Origin: an uncultured Lachnospiraceae bacterium
Lineage (GTDB): Bacteria; Bacillota; Clostridia; Lachnospirales; Lachnospiraceae
Assembly: GCA_910585895.1 (NCBI GenBank)
Contig: CAJUHY010000008.1
Coordinates: forward strand, 14,942-78,941
Reading direction: 5' to 3'
Length of the DNA stretch: 64,000 nt
Both the position numbers and the translations under genes were made by a program. Below, piece after piece: positions 55,718 to 64,000 of this stretch (its first letter is position 1; the number at the start of each line of letters is the position of its first letter). A model generated the notes under the pieces. That model worked only from the letters and a program-made list of their open reading frames with translations, did not search any database and was not told the origin of the DNA.

Positions 55718-56499
55718 ATGTCTCCTCCTTTCAAAACCTCAAGCACTTTCTCAAACTGCATGTCTCCTCCAAATAAATCAAGGGCGCTGCCAATCGTCAC
55801 ATTGAGCCGTCCCTTTCCAAGCTCTCTCAGCAATTGCAAATCCGCAAAGCTGCCTACGCCGCCGGCATATGTAATCGGCAGCTTCCCCCATTCTCCCAAT
55901 AATGCTGCCAAATTCTGTTCAATCCCGCTGGATTTGCCTTCCACATCAACCGCATGGATTAAAAATTCATCTGCGTACTGTGACAGTTTGTCCAACAAAG
56001 TCAACGTTACTTTCTCCTGTGTAAATTTCTGCCAGCGGTCTGTCACAATATAATAATCTTCGCCTCGTCTGCGGCAGCTGAGGTCCAACACCAGACGCTC
56101 TCTGCCCACAGCAGCAACAAGACGCCCTAAATTCTCATAATGCACCACGCCGCCCTGAAATACATAGGAAGTAACAATCACGTGGCTTGCCCCCGCTGTA
56201 AGGAACTGCTCCGCATTGTCGGAGGTTATGCCTCCGCCCACCTGCAACCCGTCCGGATAAGCACGCAGCGCCTGAATTGCCTGCCCCTTTGTCGCCTCAT
56301 AATATTCGCTCCCTGGCGGATTCAGCAGGATAATATGACCACCCTTTATGTGATGGCTCTGATATAATCTCGCAAAAAAAGCGGCGTCCTGGCTGGCGAC
56401 AAAATTCTCTACTGCCTGGCTGCCCGCATCTTTAAGGCTTCCGCCTATTATCTGTTTCACTTTTCCATTGTGGATATCTATGCAGGGTCGAAATTCCAT
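55714..56499 (-). CDS. hisA: ProFAR isomerase HisA, eukaryote-like type
   Basis: A 261-residue TIM-barrel isomerase acting on the ProFAR intermediate of histidine synthesis. MEFRPCIDIHNGKVKQIIGG, VGGGITSDNAEQFL and VLDLSCRRRGEDYYIVTDRWQ match the eukaryote/plant-like HisA rather than the usual bacterial one. The loop sequences and the Asp of CIDIHNGKVKQ are in place. GAGGAGAGCCAG before ATG 56499 sets the start; an extended reading to 56574 has no ribosome site. It stands alone without other his genes, ahead of a DUF4349 gene and divergent from guaB. Confidence 0.85.
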   Translation of the reverse strand: MEFRPCIDIHNGKVKQIIGGSLKDAGSQAVENFVASQDAAFFARLYQSHHIKGGHIILLNPPGSEYYEATKGQAIQALRAYPDGLQVGGGITSDNAEQFLTAGASHVIVTSYVFQGGVVHYENLGRLVAAVGRERLVLDLSCRRRGEDYYIVTDRWQKFTQEKVTLTLLDKLSQYADEFLIHAVDVEGKSSGIEQNLAALLGEWGKLPITYAGGVGSFADLQLLRELGKGRLNVTIGSALDLFGGDMQFEKVLEVLKGGDI

Positions 56500-56583
56500 C
56501 TGGCTCTCCTCAAAATCTACCATTTTTTGTACCATTTTCATTATAAGCAAAAACCAGTTTTTCCACAACAACAATTTTCATAA

Positions 56584-58128
<1,545 letters not shown>

Positions 58129-58130
58129 GT

Positions 58131-58210
58131 ATGTGCCTCGCGTTATCGTTTTGCAGGCCAATGCCTGCAAGCTGCAATAGCGATAGCATTATCCCTCTGC
58201 GAGTGTACAT
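58131..58210 (+). other. Long structured element in the guaB 3' region
   Basis: Nested pairs: CTCGC/GCGAG (58137-58141, 58199-58203), GTTATCG/CGATAGC (58142-58148, 58181-58187), and TTGCAGGC/GCCTGCAA (58151-58158, 58163-58170). It lies between the stop and the terminator. It may stabilise the transcript or be a copy of a dispersed repeat. Confidence 0.45.
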
Positions 58211-58214
58211 AAAA

Positions 58215-58252
58215 GAATTCAAGGCCTCTTCGTGAGGTCTTGAATTCTTTTT
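58215..58252 (+). terminator. guaB terminator
   Basis: GAATTCAAG..CCTC and GAGG..CTTGAATTC form a long near-perfect stem (58215-58247) followed by TTTTT. Confidence 0.9.
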
Positions 58253-58260
58253 ACACCATG

Positions 58261-58698
58261 TTACGGATTCGGTGTCTCCTTGTCTGTATTGTTCTTGTTG
58301 GTATTGTTGGTATTATTTTTATTGTCAGTATCTGTGTTGTTGTCTGCACCGTCCTCATCTGTCATATCATCCACGCCGTCTTTAACGTCCTCGCCAATAT
58401 CTTCCACACCATCAACGATATCATCTCCTACATCATCCATCACGCCAGCTCCGTTACCAGCGGTATCATCGTTGTTGTTCGTGCTATTGGTGTTATTATT
58501 GTCAGTATTGTTCGTATTGGTATCATTGTTGTTCGTATCACTCGTTCCTGCATTATTGTCGTCTGTTCCGTTCGTCACATCATTTGTCGTATTATTGTCC
58601 GTATTGTTATCCGCATTATCATTATTTCCGCAAGCAGTAACACTTCCCAATACCAGGATGAGCAGACAGCCCATCAGCACTTTTTTTAACTGTTTCAT
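58261..58698 (-). CDS. Asn/Asp/Thr-rich lipoprotein
   Basis: A 145-residue lipoprotein with the lipobox VTACG after a short signal. The rest is low complexity: Asn-Thr-Asp runs (about 24-80), an acidic middle with VMDDVGDDIVDGVEDIGEDV, and an Asn-Lys-Thr tail. The amphipathic D-V-x-D-G-V-x-D repeats recall small sporulation or spore-coat-linked lipoproteins of clostridia, and spoVAE is next to it, but this is only suggestive. AAAGGAG before ATG 58698 fixes the start. Confidence 0.7.
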   Translation of the reverse strand: MKQLKKVLMGCLLILVLGSVTACGNNDNADNNTDNNTTNDVTNGTDDNNAGTSDTNNNDTNTNNTDNNNTNSTNNNDDTAGNGAGVMDDVGDDIVDGVEDIGEDVKDGVDDMTDEDGADNNTDTDNKNNTNNTNKNNTDKETPNP

Positions 58699-58773
58699 AA
58701 TAAAGTCTCCTTTGCAAATAATTTTCTTTTCTCTATCCATTATGAACAAAATTTTCTAATTTATACTTATTTT

Positions 58774-59130
58774 TTATTTTTTCATTTTGGGCTGGAAAAT
58801 GAGGCTCGCCAGATAACCAAAGACCAACGCCGCAGAAATACCCACCGCGCTTGCAGTAAAGCCTCCCATGAAGATTCCTAAAAATCCATCAGAGTCTACG
58901 GCTTTCTGAATGCCTTTCCAGAGTGTATTTCCAAATCCCAGCAAAGGAACGCTGGCTCCTGCCCCGGCAAACTCCTGAAACGGCTCATAAAGCTGAATCG
59001 CACCCAGAACTGCTCCGCTGCACACCAGCAGAACCATTATCCTGCCTGGAAGCATCTTGGTCTTTTCCATCAGTATCTGAACCAGCGCGCAAATCAACCC
59101 GCCTACCCAGAATGCATTTACATAATCCAT
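58774..59130 (-). CDS. spoVAE: Stage V sporulation protein AE
   Basis: A 118-residue membrane protein with about four transmembrane segments (MDYVNAFWVGGLICALVQIL; MVLLVCSGAVLGAIQLY; GIFMGGFTASAVGISAALVF). With SpoVAC and SpoVAD it forms the dipicolinic-acid channel of the spore inner membrane. AAGGAGAAGAAG before ATG 59130 sets the start. spoVAD is 58 bp upstream. Confidence 0.9.
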   Translation of the reverse strand: MDYVNAFWVGGLICALVQILMEKTKMLPGRIMVLLVCSGAVLGAIQLYEPFQEFAGAGASVPLLGFGNTLWKGIQKAVDSDGFLGIFMGGFTASAVGISAALVFGYLASLIFQPKMKK

Positions 59131-59188
59131 ACTTCTTCTCCTTGTCCTAAATATTTTGACCTGTTCACCTCCATGGAACTTTGAATCA

Positions 59189-60199
59189 TCAGGCATGTTC
59201 GATGACAACTCCATGGGCAATCCCCGGCACACTCTGGCCCTCATTAAAGCTCACTGTGGAAAGCAGCGCCCCGGTCGGCACAAACAGCACCCGCTTCCAG
59301 GCACCTGTCTCCAGTTTGGGCAAAATATACGCGCTCAAAGTCACTGCTGAACACCCGCAGCCGCTGCCTCCGGCATTGGTATTCTGTGTCTCACTGTCAA
59401 AAATCTCAATTCCGCAATCCATGTGCACCTGAGAAATATCGAAGCCTTTCTCCTTCAAAAGGTCAAAAAGAATTTCCTGTCCTACCTTGCCCAAATCCCC
59501 GGTTATAATTTTATCGTAATCCTCTGGTTTGCGGTCAAAATCCATTAGATTCTGACGTATGGTATTGCACGCTGCCGGCGCCATCGCCGCCCCCATGTTC
59601 ATGGAATCCTTAATGCCGTAATCCACAACTTTTCCCGGCGTAATCCCTGTAATCCGCACTTTACTGCGCTTCCTGCCAAGCACAAACGCTCCGCTTCCTG
59701 TCACTGTCCAGGTAGCTGACAACGGTCTTTGATTGGCATATTCCAAAGGAAAACGGAATTGCTTTTCTGCACTGGCAAAATGGCTGGATGTTACGGCAAG
59801 CACCTGGTCACCATAACCGCCTGCGACAGCCATTGCGCCAAGGGCAAGAGATTCCCCGGCTGTGGAGCAGGCTCCGTACAAGCCAAAAAGCGGAATATTT
59901 AATTCCATCAAGCCAAAAGTTGTGGCAATATTCTGCCCCAGGAGGTCGCCGCCAAAAATATAGCGGATATCCTCATTGGAAATCCCTGCCTTGCCAATCG
60001 CCATGGTAGCTGCCTCTTTCTGCAGTGTACTTTCCGCTTCTTCCCAAGTGTCCTCCCCAAACTTATCGTCTTCTCCGACCAAATCAAACAATTCGCCAAG
60101 CGGACCTTCACCCTCCTTAGTTCCTACAATACTGGCGCTGCCAAGAATATAAGGAGCCTGGTCAAATTGGATGCTCTGCGTCCCGATTGTCTGTGACAT
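59189..60199 (-). CDS. spoVAD: Stage V sporulation protein AD
   Basis: A 336-residue thiolase-fold protein that binds dipicolinic acid for uptake into the forespore. Landmarks: PYILGSASIVGTKEGEGPLG, FGGDLLGQNIATTFGLMEL, GACSTAGESLALGAMAVAGG, GSGCGCSAV. CAGGAGGAG precedes ATG 60199. On the minus strand GAGTA (60256-60260) and GGGTAAAAT (60233-60241) resemble a forespore sigma-F/G promoter. spoVAC, normally just upstream, is not present in this window; upstream lies a deacetylase gene behind a terminator. Confidence 0.93.
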   Translation of the reverse strand: MSQTIGTQSIQFDQAPYILGSASIVGTKEGEGPLGELFDLVGEDDKFGEDTWEEAESTLQKEAATMAIGKAGISNEDIRYIFGGDLLGQNIATTFGLMELNIPLFGLYGACSTAGESLALGAMAVAGGYGDQVLAVTSSHFASAEKQFRFPLEYANQRPLSATWTVTGSGAFVLGRKRSKVRITGITPGKVVDYGIKDSMNMGAAMAPAACNTIRQNLMDFDRKPEDYDKIITGDLGKVGQEILFDLLKEKGFDISQVHMDCGIEIFDSETQNTNAGGSGCGCSAVTLSAYILPKLETGAWKRVLFVPTGALLSTVSFNEGQSVPGIAHGVVIEHA

Positions 60200-60260
60200 A
60201 ATTTCTCCTCCTGTTTGCATTTTCCTGCTGTTATTTTACCCGAAATCTGCCTTTTTACTC

Positions 60261-60291
60261 AAAAAAAGGAATGAGATTTCTCCCATTCCTT
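60261..60291 (-). terminator. Terminator after the deacetylase-like gene
   Basis: AAGGAATGAGA (60266-60276) and TCCCATTCCTT (60281-60291), loop TTTC, followed on the minus strand by seven T. Confidence 0.85.
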
Positions 60292-60330
60292 CTGAAAATT
60301 CTGCAAAAATTAGTAATTTAATTTGTTGTG

Positions 60331-61866
60331 CTAGTTCAGCCTCGGTACTGGCGGCCGCTTCGGATCTATTACGTCTGAGGCGTTAAACAAGTCAGACAGG
60401 CTATCCATCTCGCCAATGGAATTATAATAGATACGGTATCCATCCAGATTTCTTCTTCCCTGCCTGAAATAAGTATCCGTAATCTGTACGGCATACTGCT
60501 GGGAATCCACGTTGCAGAAATAATTGAATCCCTGTTCCTTCAGGTAATTATATTTCTCATTGTCCGGTGTATATCCGGTGGTCCACTCTGCCAAATCCTG
60601 CCCATGGGCAAAAATAATCGTATCAGTGCCTCCCACCAGAGGCTCTACGTTCTCTTTCCATTTCTCAGTGTCTGCCCGCAGACGCTCCATTGAGGCTTCG
60701 CCTACTTTCAAATGCCCCCAGGTATGGCTGGCAAACCTCCAACCCTCCTCCTTGATGGCATCTGCCACTTTCTTCGCCTCGGCACGCTCAGTCTCCAGGT
60801 TGAAATCCGGATGCGCTTCCAGCCACTTCAGCTTATCTGCATTCATATCCGCCGGTTTTGTCTGGTAACTGATATCTGTCCGATAACCCAGGATACCATT
60901 GTAACCGGTAAGGGCAATCGTTCCTCGCGCGCCATGATAGGATGCATCCGGATGTTCCTCAATAAATTTGTTCATCAGAGGCACAACATCATAATCCCCT
61001 ACAACAGTAGTGCCGTCCCTCTGTATGTACTCACATTTCGGTTTTCCATTTTCATCCACAATCATCTTAGAAGCATAGCCATAACCATCATAGCTGTGAT
61101 AATACGAAAGGTCATCGACAGAGAGCACAAAAGCTTTCTTATCGGGCGGAAGCATAATCTCCCCCTTCTCAAAACGCACATTTCCATTTTCATCGGTTGT
61201 CTCTTTGACCATATCGTGCAAATCTACCAATACATACCCTTCGTCATACATTGTCTGGGTAATTTTGTTAAACTCCTCAATGGTTGTCATCCACTGGTTA
61301 TTCCCCACTGCCTGTGGGTCTGTGTCCTGATTGGCAAAGCAAAGCTCAGGGTCTACCACCAGCGAATGATAGAACACATGGGTAACTTTATCTATATCTA
61401 CTGGAACACAAGCTGCTTTCCGGTTCTCATAATCTGTAATTTTGGCTGTCAGCTCGGAATCTCTCTCATATCCGTCAAAACTCTTCACTGTCTCAATGGC
61501 GCTGTCATAGTCATATCCAGCTGCCAGCAAATCTGCCTGTGTAATTACTGCCGTACGCACCTCGCCCGCATTGTCCGACTTCTCTTCTGATTGCTGTATA
61601 TCCGGCTCTTTCTGTTCTAAATCCTTAGAATCCCCTTCCTTGTCCACTGGCTTGGCGCTGGTCTGCAGCGACTCCCCCTGACCGGGGACCTTGCCTTTAT
61701 CATTCTTGGGAACGAGAACTACCGCTGCAATTCCTATCCCGGTCATTACCAAAAGGATGAGAAACGTCTTAATCAGCCTTTTTTGCATCTCTCTCTTTCT
61801 CTTCCTGTACTTCCTGCTCTGTTCCATACTGGTCTTTCTCTCATAAGTATCCTGATGCTTTTCCAT
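60331..61866 (-). CDS. Polysaccharide-deacetylase-like membrane protein
   Basis: A 511-residue protein with one N-terminal transmembrane helix (LIKTFLILLVMTGIGIAAVV, about 31-50) and a low-complexity linker. A helical part follows (about 105-150), then a NodB-like domain (about 160-490). Visible motif remnants: AFVLSVDDLSYY (metal Asp pair), RFASHTWGHLKVG (metal His). The later motifs are less clear than in the enzyme at 24777-26510, so activity is probable but not certain. AAGGAGAG precedes the ATG. It has its own terminator ahead of spoVAD. Role in cell wall or spore cortex modification is possible. Confidence 0.8.
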   Translation of the reverse strand: MEKHQDTYERKTSMEQSRKYRKRKREMQKRLIKTFLILLVMTGIGIAAVVLVPKNDKGKVPGQGESLQTSAKPVDKEGDSKDLEQKEPDIQQSEEKSDNAGEVRTAVITQADLLAAGYDYDSAIETVKSFDGYERDSELTAKITDYENRKAACVPVDIDKVTHVFYHSLVVDPELCFANQDTDPQAVGNNQWMTTIEEFNKITQTMYDEGYVLVDLHDMVKETTDENGNVRFEKGEIMLPPDKKAFVLSVDDLSYYHSYDGYGYASKMIVDENGKPKCEYIQRDGTTVVGDYDVVPLMNKFIEEHPDASYHGARGTIALTGYNGILGYRTDISYQTKPADMNADKLKWLEAHPDFNLETERAEAKKVADAIKEEGWRFASHTWGHLKVGEASMERLRADTEKWKENVEPLVGGTDTIIFAHGQDLAEWTTGYTPDNEKYNYLKEQGFNYFCNVDSQQYAVQITDTYFRQGRRNLDGYRIYYNSIGEMDSLSDLFNASDVIDPKRPPVPRLN

Positions 61867-61984
61867 CTTATCTCTCCTTACATCAAAAGTAACTTTTCTA
61901 CTCTTTCATCATATGATGCACCTGTGGAAAAAATCAACCTTTCCTGATAAAAAAATTATTAATATTTATTAAGATTCTGCACAG

Positions 61985-63367
61985 CTATTCAGCCACCCCT
62001 GAACTTAGCTGCGAATCTGCAAGTCCCTGCTGCCGCAGTTTTTTCATCACATACAGATACGCCGGAACCAGGAACAAATCCGCCAATACCCATGCCGCCG
62101 GGCTTGCCAAACAAATTGCCGCATATCCGAACATGGGTACAAGAGCCATTGCCACAAGGCTGCGCGCCGCCATCTCACAGACCCCAGCCAGTATGGCAAA
62201 CCGACTGAATCCCAACCCCTGGATAGTAAACCGCACAATATTTACCAGTGCAAGCGGGAAAAAGAAAGCGGAGTTCGCAGCCAGGAACCAGGATACCTGT
62301 TGGATTATCAATGTCTCAGAGGGGTTCACAAACAGCAGGGCTATCGTTCCTCCAAAAAATACCAGCACGACACACGCCAAAACAGAATATCCCAATCCCA
62401 ACAGACAGGTAGACTTCATGCCCCGGGAAATACGCTCCAACTTTCCTGCGCCTACATTCTGCCCGGCATACGTTGCCATCGTGGAACCCATAGCATCAAA
62501 AGGACAGGCAAAAAACATACTGATTTTACTGCCCGCGGCAACCGCGGCAACCGATACGGAACCGAGACTGTTTACCGCTGTCTGCAGGATTACGCTGCCA
62601 ATAGCCGTAATCGAATACTGCAGCCCCATTGGGATACCCATGTTACAGAGAATGCCCACACAACTGCTGTCAATGCGCCATTCGTCCTTGGTAATTTTCA
62701 AAACATCAAACCGCCGCATCATATAAATCAGGCAGGCAATCCCTGAAATCAACTGAGAAATCACCGTTGCCCAGGCCGCCCCTGCCACTCCCATATGAAA
62801 TGCCAATATCAGCGTAACATCGAGAATTATATTTAATATAGAAGAAAATACTAAAAAAATCAATGGGCTTTTGCTATCTCCCAGAGAACGTATAATCCCA
62901 GACAGCAAATTATAAAGATATACTGCCGGAATTCCTATAAATATTACAAATATGTAGCTATAAGAGCCATCTATGATATCCAGGGGCGTATCCATCCACA
63001 GCAAAATCTGACGGCAAAGCACACAGACTGCCACCGTCATCACCCCTGCAAATGCAATGGAAAGCCACACACTGTTCGCCACATATTTCCTAAGGCTATG
63101 ATAATCTCCTGCCCCAAAGCGCTGTGCCACCGGAATGGCAAACCCATTGCACACTCCCATGCAAAAACCGATAATCATAAAATTAATGGAACCGGTAGCT
63201 CCCACGGCTGCCAATGCAGAGACACCCAAAAACTGACCGACAATCAGCGTATCCATCATATTGTAAAACTGCTGGAACAACATTCCAAAAAACAGTGGTA
63301 CGCAGAACTGTAAAATCAGGCGGATTGGTGACCCCACTGTCATATCTTTTGTTACACTTTTCGCCAT
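61985..63367 (-). CDS. MATE-family multidrug/Na+ exporter
   Basis: A 460-residue membrane protein with about twelve transmembrane segments in two MatE halves (VPLFFGMLFQQFYNMMDTLI at the start; GSTMATYAGQNVGAGKLERI at the second half). Family members export cationic drugs or metabolites using a proton or sodium gradient; the substrate is not known. GAAGGAGG before ATG 63367 sets the start. A consensus promoter (63456-63484) and a terminator hairpin (63400-63441) lie upstream, which suggests control by attenuation. Confidence 0.92.
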   Translation of the reverse strand: MAKSVTKDMTVGSPIRLILQFCVPLFFGMLFQQFYNMMDTLIVGQFLGVSALAAVGATGSINFMIIGFCMGVCNGFAIPVAQRFGAGDYHSLRKYVANSVWLSIAFAGVMTVAVCVLCRQILLWMDTPLDIIDGSYSYIFVIFIGIPAVYLYNLLSGIIRSLGDSKSPLIFLVFSSILNIILDVTLILAFHMGVAGAAWATVISQLISGIACLIYMMRRFDVLKITKDEWRIDSSCVGILCNMGIPMGLQYSITAIGSVILQTAVNSLGSVSVAAVAAGSKISMFFACPFDAMGSTMATYAGQNVGAGKLERISRGMKSTCLLGLGYSVLACVVLVFFGGTIALLFVNPSETLIIQQVSWFLAANSAFFFPLALVNIVRFTIQGLGFSRFAILAGVCEMAARSLVAMALVPMFGYAAICLASPAAWVLADLFLVPAYLYVMKKLRQQGLADSQLSSGVAE

Positions 63368-63399
63368 AGCAGCTACCTCCTTCATTTTTTCTGTAGTGT

Positions 63400-63441
63400 A
63401 AAAAAAGAACCACCCAGACTGATTCCTCACTCATGTGGCTC
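63400..63441 (-). terminator. Terminator-like hairpin in the MATE leader
   Basis: GAACCAC (63407-63413) and GTGGCTC (63435-63441) pair with one G-U, with an inner TGA/TCA stem. On the minus strand the stem is followed by seven T (63400-63406). It lies between the promoter and the MATE ribosome site. It could also end transcripts that come from the CRISPR side. Confidence 0.7.
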
Positions 63442-63455
63442 TTCATTGTGTTGAA

Positions 63456-63484
63456 ATTATATGCCCCTTTCCGGCATTTGTCAA
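63456..63484 (-). promoter_or_regulatory. Consensus promoter of the MATE gene
   Basis: Minus-strand -35 TTGACA (63479-63484), 17-nt spacer, -10 TATAAT (63456-63461): a perfect sigma-A match. The expected transcript start (near 63449) lies only a few nt before an ATG at 63446 that opens an overlapping reading frame through the hairpin. Confidence 0.85.
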
Positions 63485-63634
63485 TCTCTTTTTTTCTTTT
63501 AATTTTTTACATATCCAGAATTATCCGTCAATTTGCATAGAATTCCAATTAGCACGATATAACCTCGGCCAACAGAAGCCCCATAACGTGTCCTACATGT
63601 AAATACTTTAAAAAAATTCTAAAAACACTCTTCA

Positions 63635-64000
63635 ATTTCTATTCCCGCCACTATAACAGGGGCTACCTGCAAAGGTAATATGGCTACGGCGTATACTTGT
63701 GGGTTTCTATTCCCGCCCCTACTCGAGGGGCGACAATGGTGGCCCTGTTACATGTGCCGAGCATGAAAAGTTTCTATTCCCGCCCCTACTCGAGGGGCGA
63801 CGAGACTGACTCCAAAGGGAAATACTGTCTGGTGAGTTTCTATTCCCGCCCCTACTCGAGGGGCGACTATATCACGAAAAAATGAGATATGCTTCATGTG
63901 AGTTTCTATTCCCGCCCCTACTCGAGGGGCGACATAATATTTTCTGCCCAGTCGGCTTGTAGACGAATGTTTCTATTCCCGCCCCTACTCGAGGGGCGAC
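63635..64000 (-). CRISPR. CRISPR array, 6 repeats visible, continues past the right edge
   Basis: 32-bp repeats start at 63635, 63703, 63770, 63836, 63902 and 63969, separated by spacers of 36, 35, 34, 34 and 35 bp. Read on the minus strand the repeat begins GTCGCCCCT and ends GGGAATAGAAAC, with a 7-bp stem CGCCCCT/AGGGGCG, which resembles type I-C repeats. The leftmost copy (63635-63666) has 7 mismatches and is the degenerate trailer end, so the leader and cas genes should lie to the right, outside the window. Repeats 2 to 6 are identical. Confidence 0.96.

Noticed and set aside
58240..58759. Two plus-strand open frames opposite the Asn/Asp-rich lipoprotein
   Set aside because: They are valine/isoleucine strings produced by the antisense of Asn/Asp codons; the minus-strand gene has a lipobox and a ribosome site.
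63697..63885. Open frame across CRISPR repeats
   Set aside because: It is made of repeat units (FYSRPYSRGD) and spacers, not a gene.

Overview
The window looks like chromosome of a spore-forming, Gram-positive gut Clostridia, most likely a Lachnospiraceae. The grounds are: strong AGGAGG-type ribosome sites, a diaminopimelate pathway that uses the LL-aminotransferase dapL, spoVAD/spoVAE, Leloir galactose genes of the firmicute type, many lipoproteins, and large secreted glycosidases built with FIVAR, Ig-like and FN3-like modules. Most genes lie on the minus strand. No rRNA or tRNA gene was seen.

Layout. 1-8.6 kb: two near-duplicate LacI/GalR-type regulators flank a decayed gene for a secreted GH30+GH43 enzyme (an in-frame TGA and two frameshifts). 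8.7-16.5 kb: housekeeping genes (dapB, dapA, a CobA-like P-loop protein, an SSB-like protein, a cyclophilin, a ParA-like protein, an amidase, hflX), with a palindromic repeat element at 11.2-11.4 kb. 16.6-20.3 kb: an AT-rich island with two adenine methyltransferases and a PLD-fold nuclease, read as a BfiI-like type IIS restriction-modification system. 20.5-24.7 kb: galT, galK and a divergent LacI/GalR-type regulator. 24.8-39.3 kb: a polysaccharide deacetylase, TPR lipoprotein, DMT transporter, glgP, ileS, an ECF sigma/anti-sigma pair and typA. 39.3-50.2 kb: an operon for an intact 2026-residue GH30+GH43 enzyme, a parallel beta-helix protein and a PrsA/SurA-like lipoprotein. 50.4-63.4 kb: dapL, dapF, an ANTAR regulator with glnA, a DUF4349 lipoprotein, a stand-alone hisA, guaB, spoVAE, spoVAD, a second deacetylase-like protein and a MATE exporter. 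63.6 kb to the right edge: a CRISPR array that continues outside the window.

How the parts fit. The GH30 and GH43 modules resemble endo-beta-1,6-galactanase (GH30_5) and exo-beta-1,3-galactanase (GH43_24). Together these would strip the galactan of type II arabinogalactan and release galactose for GalK/GalT. The galK promoter, the large-enzyme promoter and the decayed-enzyme promoter all place their -35 box between TTTA(C/G)TAAA elements about two helical turns apart, so one GalR-type regulon probably links secreted enzymes and galactose catabolism. This galactan-regulon reading, the restriction-modification island and a terminator-bearing leader ahead of the MATE exporter are the main points of interest.
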